This document shows positions 26,844 through 36,021 of a DNA stretch of 64,000 nt, piece by piece. This DNA is from Hyphomicrobiales bacterium. GTDB lineage: Bacteria; Pseudomonadota; Alphaproteobacteria; Rhizobiales; Rhizobiaceae. How positions within the stretch are numbered: the stretch's first letter is position 1; every line of letters starts with the position of its first letter. The notes below the pieces were generated by a model. The model was not told where the DNA came from and searched no databases. It saw nothing but the letters and a program-made list of their open reading frames with translations. Position numbers and translations under genes: made by a program. The stretch spans positions 1-64,000 of the forward strand of contig UCJA01000016.1 in assembly GCA_900472675.1 (NCBI GenBank). The letters run 5' to 3'.

Positions 26844-26862
26844 AGAGGCCCGGAGGGCCTCT
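26844..26862 (-). terminator. Probable terminator of clpX
   Basis: Stem AGAGGCC (26844-26850) with GGCCTCT (26856-26862), five-base loop, followed on the minus strand by TTC. It is 28 bases after the clpX stop; the short T-run makes it weak. Confidence 0.6.
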
Positions 26863-26889
26863 TCAGGTTCAGTTAGACGGGATTGCGCC

Positions 26890-28167
26890 TCACGCCGAAG
26901 CGTTGGCCTTCTCGTCCTGGCGGTCGGCGTAGATGTAGAGCGGACGAGCGGACCCGCGCACTACTTCTTCCGAGATGACCACTTCGCGAACGCCTTCAAG
27001 CGTCGGCAGTTCGAACATGGTGTCGAGAAGGATCTTCTCCATGATCGACCGCAGGCCACGTGCACCGGTCTTGCGGGTGATGGCCCGGCGGGCAATCTCG
27101 CGCAGTGCGTCCTCGTGGAAGGTCAGTTCAACGTCTTCCATTTCGAACAGGCGCTGGTACTGCTTGACGAGCGCGTTCTTGGGCTCCGACAGGATCTGGA
27201 TCAGGGCGTCCGCATCCAGGTCTTCAAGGGTCGCCAGAACGGGCAGACGACCGATGAATTCCGGGATCAGGCCGAATTTGACCAGGTCTTCCGGCTCCAG
27301 TTCGCGCAGGACTTCGCCGACGCGGCGATCATCTTCAGCCTTAACGGTGGCTCCGAAGCCGATCGAGGTCTTCTCGCCACGGGCGGAGATGATCTTGTCG
27401 AGACCGGCAAAGGCACCGCCGCAGATGAACAGGATGTTCGTCGTGTCGACCTGCAGGAATTCCTGCTGGGGATGCTTGCGGCCACCCTGCGGGGGAACCG
27501 AGGCAACCGTGCCTTCCATGATCTTCAGCAGAGCCTGCTGTACGCCCTCGCCCGAGACGTCGCGCGTGATCGACGGATTGTCGGACTTGCGGGAGATCTT
27601 GTCGACTTCGTCGATGTAGACGATGCCGCGCTGGGCGCGTTCGACGTTGTAGTCGGCTGCCTGCAGAAGCTTCAGGATGATGTTTTCGACGTCCTCGCCG
27701 ACATAGCCGGCTTCGGTGAGCGTCGTTGCGTCAGCCATGGTGAAGGGCACGTCAATGATGCGGGCGAGCGTCTGGGCAAGGTAGGTCTTGCCGCAGCCGG
27801 TCGGACCGACCAGCATGATGTTCGACTTTGCCAGCTCCACGTCGCCGCCCTTGGAGGCGTGCGCGAGACGCTTGTAATGGTTATGCACGGCGACGGACAG
27901 GATCCGCTTCGCCTGCTTCTGGCCAATCACGTACTCGTCGAGAACCTTGATGATGTCCTGCGGCGTCGGAACCCCGTCGCGCGACTTTACCATCGAGCTC
28001 TTGTTCTCTTCGCGGATGATGTCCATGCACAGCTCGACGCATTCATCGCAGATGAAAACGGTCGGTCCGGCAATCAGTTTCCGGACTTCGTGCTGACTCT
28101 TTCCGCAGAACGAGCAGTACAACGTGTTCTTGGAGTCGCCGCCGTTGCCGCTGCTGACCTTGCTCAT
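26890..28167 (-). CDS. clpX: ClpX, ATPase and specificity subunit of the ClpXP protease
   Basis: The 425-residue unfoldase feeds substrates to ClpP. The N-terminal zinc-binding domain has four Cys (CSFCGKSQ ... CDECVELC, residues about 19-45). The AAA+ domain has Walker [13 protein letters not shown], Walker [10 protein letters not shown], the pore loop (YVGEDVE) and the ClpP-docking IGF loop (KTSIGFGA). Length is normal. It follows clpP on the same strand with a 271-base gap that could hold a separate promoter, as is usual in alphaproteobacteria. The zinc domain also binds the SspB adaptor in known systems. Confidence 0.98.
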   Translation of the reverse strand: MSKVSSGNGGDSKNTLYCSFCGKSQHEVRKLIAGPTVFICDECVELCMDIIREENKSSMVKSRDGVPTPQDIIKVLDEYVIGQKQAKRILSVAVHNHYKRLAHASKGGDVELAKSNIMLVGPTGCGKTYLAQTLARIIDVPFTMADATTLTEAGYVGEDVENIILKLLQAADYNVERAQRGIVYIDEVDKISRKSDNPSITRDVSGEGVQQALLKIMEGTVASVPPQGGRKHPQQEFLQVDTTNILFICGGAFAGLDKIISARGEKTSIGFGATVKAEDDRRVGEVLRELEPEDLVKFGLIPEFIGRLPVLATLEDLDADALIQILSEPKNALVKQYQRLFEMEDVELTFHEDALREIARRAITRKTGARGLRSIMEKILLDTMFELPTLEGVREVVISEEVVRGSARPLYIYADRQDEKANASA

Positions 28168-28438
28168 ATCACTTTCCTTCCAGCACTCCGCTGTCCGTCC
28201 AGGACGGTGCGGTCCACTTTACCGCTGTCGGCAGGCCCGGAACATCCGCGCCCGCCTCCGCTTCGGGGTACTCTACCAGTGGATGCAACTCCGACCGGCG
28301 GCAACGAAACCCCTCAAGCATACGCCGTGTCACATTACCTCAACACAGCTTTCATATGTACTAATACCGCGTTCCGTGCGACTTGAAACCCCTCAATTTG
28401 TCGAGATCAGGGCAGTTGCAGGTGGGCGCAGGCTATCG

Positions 28439-29071
28439 TCAGTTCGGGAGCGCGCCTTCCATTTCGGCACGCGACGTGAGGATCTTGTCGACCACACCCC
28501 AGTTCATCGCTTCGTCCGAGTCCATGAAATGGTCACGATCAAGCGTCTTTTCAACTTCTTCGTATGTCCGGCCGGTATGCTTGACGTAAACCTCGTTCAG
28601 GCGACGCTTCATCTTGATGATGTCGCGGGCATGACGTTCGATGTCGCTGGCCTGGCCCTGGTAGCCACCGGACGGCTGGTGAACCATGATGCGCGAATTG
28701 GGCGTGGTGAAGCGCATGCCCTTTTCGCCTGCGGCCAGTAGCAGGGAGCCCATGGATGCCGCCTGGCCGACGCAAAGCGTCGAGACAGCAGGCTTGATGA
28801 ACTGCATCGTGTCGTAGATCGCCATGCCGGCCGTCACCACGCCACCCGGCGAGTTGATGTAGAGGGCGATTTCCTTTTTCGGGTTTTCCGCTTCCAGGAA
28901 CAGAAGCTGAGCGCAGACCAGGGACGCCATGTGATCTTCGACCTGACCGGTCAGGAAGATGATGCGTTCCTTGAGAAGGCGCGAATAGATGTCATAGGAG
29001 CGCTCACCGCGGTTGGTCTGCTCTACGACCATCGGCACGAGGGCCATTGCGGTATCTACTGGATTTCTCAT
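28439..29071 (-). CDS. clpP: ClpP, proteolytic subunit of the Clp protease
   Basis: The 210-residue serine peptidase forms a tetradecameric chamber that works with ClpX and ClpA. The nucleophile is Ser106 in [10 protein letters not shown] and the histidine is His131 in [10 protein letters not shown]; Asp follows in the [11 protein letters not shown] region. The N-terminus ([27 protein letters not shown]) is a short propeptide-like segment followed by the axial loop. Length and order (clpP-clpX-lon-hupB) are standard. Between clpX and clpP (28168-28438) I see no gene or clear terminator. Confidence 0.98.
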   Translation of the reverse strand: MRNPVDTAMALVPMVVEQTNRGERSYDIYSRLLKERIIFLTGQVEDHMASLVCAQLLFLEAENPKKEIALYINSPGGVVTAGMAIYDTMQFIKPAVSTLCVGQAASMGSLLLAAGEKGMRFTTPNSRIMVHQPSGGYQGQASDIERHARDIIKMKRRLNEVYVKHTGRTYEEVEKTLDRDHFMDSDEAMNWGVVDKILTSRAEMEGALPN

Positions 29072-29423
29072 GTCCGTCCTTTGTCAAATGCCTTGCCGAA
29101 GGCAGCGGTGCGCTCCGGAATCATTGGAATTGGTCATCCCTACATAGAGTGTCATCGCATGGTACTTCAAGACGGAGAGGCCGATATCCTTAACCGGGCC
29201 GGGATGTATGGAACAGAGTGCTATTCTGCTTTGCCGCCGGGTGCAGCATCGGTTGTCTCCTTCGGGAAGAATTGCACCGGCGTTTTCGCCGTCTCGGTAA
29301 AGGAAAGGTGAATGCGGGATGCGTCGTTGCGCGACATCCCCCCACGCTATCTGCCGTCACTCGGCAACCTCTCTTAAACCGTTACGGACGTATGGTCGCG
29401 GACGATCGAGACGGGGTTCTACA
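29072..29423. other. Divergent intergenic region between clpP and a GGDEF gene
   Basis: About 350 bases that must contain both promoters. Open frames crossing it are not supported by ribosome-binding sites or recognisable composition. No heat-shock or EcfG consensus was found. Confidence 0.4.
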
Positions 29424-30671
29424 TTGGACATCTTGACGAGCCTGATGATCTGGGCGGTGGAGGCCATCACACTCGGTGCGCTTCTCCTCACGCGCTGGTT
29501 CTATGACCGTGAGACATTCTTCCTGAGCTGGGGCAGCGGCTTCTGCCTGCACGGGCTCGGCTGCGTGCTGGTCGCCTCGCGCGGCGGCATCCCCGACTTC
29601 CTGTCGATCGACGTCGCCCACACGGTGATTTTCGCGGGCATGGGGCTTTGGGTCGGTGGCCTGATGCAGTTCGACCACAAGCGGATCGAACCCTACATCC
29701 TCATCCCGGCACTGCTGTGGGTAGCGGGAATGTTCCTCACCCCCGTTCGCGAAGATCTTGCCAACCGCATCATTCTTCATAACCTCGCAAGTATGGTGGC
29801 CAACGCCATGCTGATCAGCCAGTTGATGAAGCCGAAGCAATCCTTCCTGAGCGCGCGGCGGGTGCTGGCGGGACTTGTGTCGATCTTGTTCTTGGCGAAC
29901 GCGGTAGCCGCGGCCCTGTGCATGCATTTCGACCCGCAGACGTTCGTTCCCACATCGCGCACATCCTGGCTGTTCATTCCGGCTGCGGTGGTCTTCGTGT
30001 CCGGCATCCTGACGGCAGCAAAGATGCTTTCGGACCGCACGGAGCAGAAGCTGAAGCTGCTGGCGATCACGGATCCACTCACCGGCGTTTCGAACAGGCG
30101 CGGCCTGATCGACCAGTTCGCGGTCCTGCGCGCCATGCCCAACGACGAGAAGCCGCTGATCGCGCTGTTGCATTTCGACCTCGACAACTTCAAGCAGGTC
30201 AATGATCGCTGCGGCCACCAGGGCGGCGACGCGGTTCTTATGGCGTTCTCGAAGCTCGGCCAGACCTCCTTGCGGATGCGCGGTCATTTCGGGCGCATGG
30301 GCGGCGAAGAGTTCGCCTCGATCCTGCGCGTGGCCGACATGATCGAGGCCGCCAGCATCGCGGAGGCCATCCGCACGACGCTGAAGCGCCATCCGATCAG
30401 CGCTGCCGGACAGCAGATAACCGTCACCGTCAGTACGGGCATCGCCCTTTCAGTGGCCGGCACCGCCGATCTCGACGTGCTGCTGTCAAGCGCCGACAAG
30501 GCGCTCTACCGGGCCAAGGAAAGCGGACGGGATCGCACGGCAATCGGTGGCGACGATGTGCTGATCGTACCGGCCATCGACCACCTGCAGGAAGAGGAAG
30601 TTCGGTTGGATCTGGAAGGCGAACGACAGCTGGCGACCCTCAAGCGCCTCGTGGCGGCGCTTCCGCATTAA
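29424..30671 (+). CDS. Membrane diguanylate cyclase (GGDEF domain)
   Basis: The 415-residue protein has about six N-terminal transmembrane helices (residues about 1-210: LMIWAVEAITLGALLL, VIFAGMGLWVGGLM, ILIPALLWVAGMFL, VLAGLVSILFLANAVAA, WLFIPAAVVFVSGI). A GGDEF domain follows: DPLTGVSNRRGLID, HFDLDNFKQVND, then the intact active-site loop GRMGGEEFA. It should make cyclic di-GMP, which promotes attachment and polysaccharide synthesis. No EAL domain is present, and no RxxD inhibitory site is evident before GGEEF. The TTG at 29424 has GGGG eight bases upstream; an ATG at 29445 is the alternative. The sensory signal is unknown. Confidence 0.9.
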   Translation: MDILTSLMIWAVEAITLGALLLTRWFYDRETFFLSWGSGFCLHGLGCVLVASRGGIPDFLSIDVAHTVIFAGMGLWVGGLMQFDHKRIEPYILIPALLWVAGMFLTPVREDLANRIILHNLASMVANAMLISQLMKPKQSFLSARRVLAGLVSILFLANAVAAALCMHFDPQTFVPTSRTSWLFIPAAVVFVSGILTAAKMLSDRTEQKLKLLAITDPLTGVSNRRGLIDQFAVLRAMPNDEKPLIALLHFDLDNFKQVNDRCGHQGGDAVLMAFSKLGQTSLRMRGHFGRMGGEEFASILRVADMIEAASIAEAIRTTLKRHPISAAGQQITVTVSTGIALSVAGTADLDVLLSSADKALYRAKESGRDRTAIGGDDVLIVPAIDHLQEEEVRLDLEGERQLATLKRLVAALPH

Positions 30672-30732
30672 CGTCTTGCCTTCCGCGCCAAAACCTCCAA
30701 ATTCCTCCCGAGAGACAATCGGGGGGCAAGAG

Positions 30733-32553
30733 ATGCCGATATCCACGTGGTTCATGGCCGCAGGTGTGGCCCACAGACCCTCCGGCGTGGCGCAACGGGT
30801 CCTCGCGCCCCTGCTCGGCAGCCTGCTTGCCGGGCTGCTTGCCTCGGGGCAGAGCTTTGCGCAGCAGGCGTCGGACCAGATTGCACCCGAAGCAAAGACA
30901 GCCGTGGCCACAGCCCGCCGCGTTGAGGCGAAGCGCTTCATGGTGGCAGCCGCCAATCCGCTTGCCGCCGAAGCCGGACGCGAGATCCTTGCCAAAGGTG
31001 GTAGCGCGGCGGATGCGCTCATCGCGGTGCAGACCGTGCTGGGGCTGGTGGAACCGCAAAGCTCGGGCCTCGGCGGCGGCTCCTTCCTGGTCTATTTCGA
31101 CGCATCCACGAACCGGCTGACGACCTTCGACGGTCGGGAAACCGCACCGATGGAGGCGACGCCAAAACTGTTTCTCGACGACAAGGGCCAGCCGCTGAAG
31201 TTCATGGCAGCGGTGGTTGGTGGTCGCTCGGTCGGGACGCCGGGCACTGTGCGGCTGCTCGAAGACATCCACAAGCGCTATGGCAACCAGGATTGGGCCA
31301 GCCTGTTTGCGCGGGGCAAGCAACTTGCCTCGGAGGGTTTCGCGGTTTCGCCGCGTCTGGCCTCGCTGGTTACTGCTGAAGGCGACAAGCTCAAGACCTA
31401 CGAGGGGCCGAGGACATATTTCTTCGATGGATCCGGTGCGCCGCTCAAGGCAGGCAGCGTGCTGAAGAACCCGGCTTATGCGGAGACACTGACGACGATC
31501 GCCACGGGTGGTGCGGATGCCTTCTACCGCGGTCCTATCGCCGGCGACATCGTCAAGGCCGTGCGCGAGGCAAGCGGCAATCCCGGCGTTTTGTCGTTGA
31601 CCGATCTTGCCAACTACAAGATCAAGGAACGAGACCCGGTTTGCGCAAGCTACCGCGCCCTCGACGTCTGCGGCATGGGACCACCCTCCTCCGGTGCCGT
31701 CGCAATCGGCCAGATGCTGGGGATGCTGGAAAATTTCGACCTCAAGGGATACGGGCCGACCAATCTACAGAGCTGGCGGCTGATCGGGGACTCACAGCGG
31801 CTGGCGTTTGCCGACCGCGAGACCTATCTGGCCGACCCCGAATTTCTGCCGGTGCCGGTCAAGGGTTTGCTCTCCAAGGATTATCTCGGGAAGCGCGCTG
31901 GGCTTCTCGACGGCGAACGAGCACTCGCGGCTGATCAGGTCAAGGCCGGACAGCCGGAGTGGGATCACGCCATGCTGCTCGGCAAGGATGCCGCCATCGA
32001 GCTTCCGTCGACCAGCCACATCGTCATCGTCGACGACAAGGGCAACGTCGCCAGCATGACCACGACGATCGAAAACGGATTCGGCTCGCGGGTGATGGCG
32101 CGCGGGTTCCTCCTCAACAACGAACTGACCGACTTCTCCTTCAAGACCCATGACGGCAGCCTGCCGGTTGCCAACCGGGTCGAACCGGGGAAACGGCCGC
32201 GCTCGTCCATGTCGCCGACGATCGTGATGAAAGACGGCAAGCCGCTGCTGGCGATCGGATCGCCGGGCGGCAGTCAGATCATCGGCTATGTCGGCCAGGC
32301 GCTGATCGCCTATATCGACTGGGGCATGCCGGTGGAGCAGATCGTGGCGCAGCCGCATCTGATCAACCGCTTCGGCAAATACGACATCGAGGCCGGCACA
32401 TCGGCGGAGAGCCTCACCGAGCCGTTGAAATCGCTCGGCTATGAGGTGAACGTGACCGATATGAACTCAGGCCTCCAGGCCATCGAGATCACAGCTCAGG
32501 GCCTTGCCGGCAGCGCCGACCCGCGCCGCGAGGGTGTGGCGCTCGGTGAGTAA
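30733..32553 (+). CDS. ggt: Gamma-glutamyltransferase (glutathione hydrolase), exported
   Basis: The 606-residue precursor has a signal peptide (LLGSLLAGLLASGQSFAQQ, cleavage near residue 40) and should work in the periplasm, cleaving gamma-glutamyl bonds of glutathione. Family motifs are GGSAADALIA, SSGLGGGSFLVY, and the autoprocessing site with nucleophile Thr427 in LPSTSHIVIVDD (usual form TTH; here TSH). Later comes the GSPGGSQIIGY loop that binds the glutamyl group. It is made as one chain and splits itself before Thr427. The ATG at 30733 follows GGGGGGCAAG; an upstream in-frame ATG at 30676 lacks such a site and would move the signal peptide inward. Confidence 0.93.
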   Translation: MPISTWFMAAGVAHRPSGVAQRVLAPLLGSLLAGLLASGQSFAQQASDQIAPEAKTAVATARRVEAKRFMVAAANPLAAEAGREILAKGGSAADALIAVQTVLGLVEPQSSGLGGGSFLVYFDASTNRLTTFDGRETAPMEATPKLFLDDKGQPLKFMAAVVGGRSVGTPGTVRLLEDIHKRYGNQDWASLFARGKQLASEGFAVSPRLASLVTAEGDKLKTYEGPRTYFFDGSGAPLKAGSVLKNPAYAETLTTIATGGADAFYRGPIAGDIVKAVREASGNPGVLSLTDLANYKIKERDPVCASYRALDVCGMGPPSSGAVAIGQMLGMLENFDLKGYGPTNLQSWRLIGDSQRLAFADRETYLADPEFLPVPVKGLLSKDYLGKRAGLLDGERALAADQVKAGQPEWDHAMLLGKDAAIELPSTSHIVIVDDKGNVASMTTTIENGFGSRVMARGFLLNNELTDFSFKTHDGSLPVANRVEPGKRPRSSMSPTIVMKDGKPLLAIGSPGGSQIIGYVGQALIAYIDWGMPVEQIVAQPHLINRFGKYDIEAGTSAESLTEPLKSLGYEVNVTDMNSGLQAIEITAQGLAGSADPRREGVALGE

Positions 32554-32580
32554 ACCAGCCCTGCCCTGGCGGTCGCAGCA

Positions 32581-33399
32581 TCAATCCGCCCCATAGACAA
32601 GGGCCGTCTTCGTGGGACCCTGCGGATCGGCCCATGGCGACCGACAGAGCAAGGTTATCGCCGCCCAAGCGGCCCGCGCGCACTCCTCACTGACCCGTCC
32701 GTCTTGAAGATCGAAGCGGAAGCTGAATTCGGCGGCATAGGGATCGAAAGTCTCGCCCTTCCGCCACCAGAGGATGACCGCGCATTTTGCCTCGATATCG
32801 TTCGGGAGCCGCAGTCCCCCGACCTCGAAGACGTGCTCCCTGATCTCGATCCCCGCCACCGTCACGACTGCCGTTTGCCGCGATGGAAGACGGTCCTCAC
32901 GCAGGCCGGTGAAAGGTGCGAGACAGTCGGCTACCGTGCCAGGCGCAGCCTTTCTCTCGAACTTCGCCTCGGCGGAGCGGCTAAAGAGGGTCCAGAATCC
33001 GGGCTGCCCGCTGCGCGGCACGACTTTGACATCCTCCTCGAACTTCCCCTCCTGATCGCCCTTGCGGGGTCTGATACCGCTCGCTTCGGAGAGCAGCCGG
33101 TCGCCATGGCGAAATTTCAGCGTAGCCTCCCAGTCCGCCTCCGATCCGAACGGGCGACGCATCCGCAGCACAAGATCGCAATCCCGATAAAGGGCCTTGT
33201 CCTGCGTATCCAGGAACAGGACGGACCGCTGCTTTGCGGGGTGGATGTCCTGCTCTGCGCTCGCCGCGACAATGTCGGGCAGCATGCGATGACGCGCTTC
33301 TTTCCAGAATTCACCGATAGCGGTCCGGCACTTTACCGCATCACCTGCAAATTTCTGCGGATGCAGCATGAGCTTGTATTCGCGTGATTTCAGTTTCAT
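32581..33399 (-). CDS. CYTH-like (triphosphate tunnel) domain protein
   Basis: The 272-residue protein carries elements of a CYTH/triphosphate-tunnel fold. SVLFLDTQDKALYRDCDLVLRMRR resembles the YFDTPD-x-LRLRR strand pair, followed by EATLKFRHGD (the W/E-x-TLK strand), and later basic strands. CYTH enzymes hydrolyse triphosphates, polyphosphate or thiamine triphosphate. The usual N-terminal ExExK motif is replaced by KLKSREYKLML, so activity is uncertain. The ATG at 33399 follows GGGGAGGGG; an adjacent GTG at 33402 is equally possible. It converges with ggt (27-base gap) and diverges from the P450 gene. Partner and substrate are unknown. Confidence 0.6.
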   Translation of the reverse strand: MKLKSREYKLMLHPQKFAGDAVKCRTAIGEFWKEARHRMLPDIVAASAEQDIHPAKQRSVLFLDTQDKALYRDCDLVLRMRRPFGSEADWEATLKFRHGDRLLSEASGIRPRKGDQEGKFEEDVKVVPRSGQPGFWTLFSRSAEAKFERKAAPGTVADCLAPFTGLREDRLPSRQTAVVTVAGIEIREHVFEVGGLRLPNDIEAKCAVILWWRKGETFDPYAAEFSFRFDLQDGRVSEECARAAWAAITLLCRSPWADPQGPTKTALVYGAD

Positions 33400-33535
33400 C
33401 ACCCACCCCTCCCCGGTTCAGCGACCAGTACTGCAAACTCCCTATCGCTTGCGCTGCATTCCAGCATCTTCGCAATCTATAATTGCGTCAATCCTTGCTC
33501 TTTTCCCCGATGAGGAAATCCGCTAGCTCTCGCCC

Positions 33536-34783
33536 ATGAACAGCTTGCCCAACGTCCTCCGCATCGATCCTGCCAGCCGCCGCGTTTTTCTCGACGCGCG
33601 CGACCCCGCCTTCTACGGCGCGCCGAACGCGACCTATGCCGCCCTGCATGAGCATTGTCCGACCTTCTACTGGGAGGAGCAGAAGCAGTGGTTCTTCACG
33701 GGCTACGACCAGGTGAACATGCTTTTGCGGGACCGTCGATTCGGGCGGCAGATCCTGCACATCACCAGCCGCGAGGAGCTCGGCTTGCCGGAACCGGAGG
33801 CGCATCTCCAGAACTTCGACCTCGCGGAACGGCATTCACTGCTGGAGATCGAGCCGCCGGAGCACACGCGGTTGCGCACGCTGGTCAACCGGGCCTTCGT
33901 GTCCCGCCACATCGAGCGCCTGCGGCCAGAAATCGCCGCGCTTGCGGAAAGGCTGATCGACGGCTTCGAGCGCGATGGGAAGACGGAGCTTCTCTCCTCC
34001 TTCGCGGACATCATTCCCGTCACGCTGATCGGGCGGATGATCGGCATTCCGGATGAAATGGGGCCGCAATTGCTCGCCTGGAGCCACGACTACGTGGGCA
34101 TGTACATGTTCAAGCGCAGCCGTGCGGACGAAGACGCCGCTGATCGAGCCGCGCAGGAGTTTGCCGCCTATGTTCGCGGCTTGATCACTGAGCGGCGCAG
34201 GGAGCCTCGCGACGACCTGCTCAGCCACATGATCCATACGGAGCACAAGGGGCAGTTGCTGACCGAGGACGAGCTTGTGTCCACCACGATCGTGCTCCTC
34301 AACGCCGGCCATGAAGCGACGGTGCACCAGATCGGCAATTCGGTACGGGTCATACTGGACAGCGGGCTGGACCCGGCTGCCCTCTTCCGGGACGAAGCCA
34401 CGACGGAGCGCACTGTCGAGGAGACGCTGCGCATCTGCGCGCCGGTGCATATCTTCCAGCGCTATGCGCTCGAGGACGTAGAGATTGACGGAGTGTCGCT
34501 GAAGCGCGGTGACAAGGTCAGCCTCATCCTTGCGGCTGCCAATCTCGACCCTACCAAGTTCACGGCGCCGCTGGAGTTCCAGCCCGATAGACAGGAGGCA
34601 CCGAACCTCTCCTTCGGTGCCGGCATCCATTTCTGCATCGGCGCGCCGCTCGCCCGGCTGGAGCTCAACACGGCGCTTCCCATCCTGTTTCGACGGTTGC
34701 CGGGCCTGAGGATCGCCGATATCCCGCGGGTGAAGGACGTTTATCACTTCCACGGCCTGGAGCGGCTCGACCTTGCATGGTGA
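33536..34783 (+). CDS. Soluble bacterial cytochrome P450
   Basis: The 415-residue monooxygenase has an I-helix oxygen-binding motif AGHEATVHQ, an ExxR motif in EETLRICAPVH, and the heme-ligand loop FGAGIHFCIGAPLAR with Cys367 as thiolate ligand. There is no signal or membrane anchor. It is similar in layout to CYP107/CYP-type soluble enzymes that hydroxylate small hydrophobic compounds. No ferredoxin or reductase gene is adjacent, so it relies on redox partners coded elsewhere. The substrate cannot be inferred. In the I-helix the usual acidic/Thr pair is retained as E-A-T. Confidence 0.95.
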   Translation: MNSLPNVLRIDPASRRVFLDARDPAFYGAPNATYAALHEHCPTFYWEEQKQWFFTGYDQVNMLLRDRRFGRQILHITSREELGLPEPEAHLQNFDLAERHSLLEIEPPEHTRLRTLVNRAFVSRHIERLRPEIAALAERLIDGFERDGKTELLSSFADIIPVTLIGRMIGIPDEMGPQLLAWSHDYVGMYMFKRSRADEDAADRAAQEFAAYVRGLITERRREPRDDLLSHMIHTEHKGQLLTEDELVSTTIVLLNAGHEATVHQIGNSVRVILDSGLDPAALFRDEATTERTVEETLRICAPVHIFQRYALEDVEIDGVSLKRGDKVSLILAAANLDPTKFTAPLEFQPDRQEAPNLSFGAGIHFCIGAPLARLELNTALPILFRRLPGLRIADIPRVKDVYHFHGLERLDLAW

Positions 34784-34906
34784 GGTTTCCGCCTCGTCGC
34801 TAGCCTCACTGAAAAGGCATTGCTCTCATGCAATCGCTTCCATTGTTCGGCTGACGCGTACCCTGTAGTACGACCCTGGGAGGATCGACCAACAGGACCC
34901 GATCCG

Positions 34907-35326
34907 ATGACCAGACGCCGGACGTCTATTCTGATCCATCGCGCTTTGCACAAGAGCCGCCTGCTGCAGGTCGGGCTGATCGTCGTGCTGTGGCTTGCCG
35001 GGAACGCCCTTGCGCGGGTTACGGGCCTGCCTATTCCCGGCGCGGTAATCGGGCTTCTCGGCATGCTGACGCTTCTCGCCAGTGGCACGATCCGTCTTTC
35101 CAGCATGAAGCGCGGTGCCACCTGGCTGCTCTCAGACATGCTGCTGTTCTTCGTACCGGCTGTGCTTGCGGTGCTGGATCACGGGGAGTTTCTAGGGATC
35201 GTCGGGCTGAAGATCCTGGCGGTCATCCTCGTCGGGACCGTGACCGTGATGTGCGTCACGGCGCTTGCTGTCGAGTTCGGCTACCGGCTCATGCTGAACC
35301 TGGAGGAGCACCGTGCCCTCCGCTGA
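34907..35326 (+). CDS. CidA/LrgA-family holin-like membrane protein
   Basis: The 139-residue protein has four hydrophobic segments (LLQVGLIVVLWLAGNALA, IPGAVIGLLGMLTLLA, WLLSDMLLFFVPAVLAVL, LGIVGLKILAVILVGTVTVMCV). The conserved GLPIPGAVIG and MLLFFVPA stretches are typical of the LrgA/CidA family, implicated in murein-hydrolase control and small organic acid transport. The ATG at 34907 is preferred over an upstream frame from 34820 because the region before it is not hydrophobic. It overlaps the LrgB-like gene by 14 bases, so the two form one operon and probably one complex. Confidence 0.88.
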   Translation: MTRRRTSILIHRALHKSRLLQVGLIVVLWLAGNALARVTGLPIPGAVIGLLGMLTLLASGTIRLSSMKRGATWLLSDMLLFFVPAVLAVLDHGEFLGIVGLKILAVILVGTVTVMCVTALAVEFGYRLMLNLEEHRALR

Positions 35327-36011
35327 GGCGGTTCTGACCACCGCCTTCTGGTCTGCCACGACGATCGCCGTTTACTTCCTCACCAAGCGCCTGCACGGGC
35401 GCTTTCCGCATGCCCTACTCTCGCCGCTTGTGGCGACGCCGGTCGTGCTGGTGGTGGCGGCCCTTTGCCTGCACACGAGCTACAGCGAATACATCGGCGC
35501 GACGCACTGGCTGGTGGCCGTGCTCGGCCCGGTCACCGTTGCCTTCGCCATCCCGATCTACGAGCAGCGCGCGATGATCCTGCGCTACTGGCCGGTTCTG
35601 GTGTTCGGCATTCTTGTCGGCAGCTCGACTGCCATGCTGACCGCCTGGGCGCTGGCGAGCTTGCTCAGCATCGATGGCGTGCTGCGTCTCAGCCTGCTGC
35701 CCCGTTCGATCAGCACGCCGTTCGCCATGGCGATCTCGCAGAACATCGGCGGCGTGCCGGATCTGACCGCACTGTTCGTGGTGATCACCGGCGTGCTGGG
35801 TGCAGCGATGGGCGAAAACCTGCTGCGGATACTGCCGCTCAGATCCTCGCTTGCCCGCGGCGCCCTGTTCGGCATGGGTGCCCACGGAGCGGGCGTTGCC
35901 AAGGCCAACCAGATCGGCACCGAGGAAGGCTCGATTGCCGGTCTGGTGATGGTGCTGGTCGGGCTCGTCAACGTGCTTGCGGCGCCCTTGCTGGCGCTGG
36001 TGCTGCGGTAG
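35313..36011 (+). CDS. CidB/LrgB-family membrane protein
   Basis: The 232-residue protein has six or seven transmembrane segments and the LrgB hallmarks: HALLSPLVATPVVLVV, YEQRAMILRYWPVLVFGILVGS, LPRSISTPFAMAIS, and GMGAHGAGVAKA. LrgB-type proteins work with LrgA-type proteins; the plant homologue PLGG1 moves glycolate/glycerate across the chloroplast envelope. A transport role is therefore as plausible as a lysis role. Start is GTG at 35313 inside the preceding gene, translationally coupled to it. It converges on the SDR gene with a 10-base gap. Confidence 0.9.
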   Translation: MPSAEAVLTTAFWSATTIAVYFLTKRLHGRFPHALLSPLVATPVVLVVAALCLHTSYSEYIGATHWLVAVLGPVTVAFAIPIYEQRAMILRYWPVLVFGILVGSSTAMLTAWALASLLSIDGVLRLSLLPRSISTPFAMAISQNIGGVPDLTALFVVITGVLGAAMGENLLRILPLRSSLARGALFGMGAHGAGVAKANQIGTEEGSIAGLVMVLVGLVNVLAAPLLALVLR

Positions 36012-36021
36012 TCGCCGGCCT

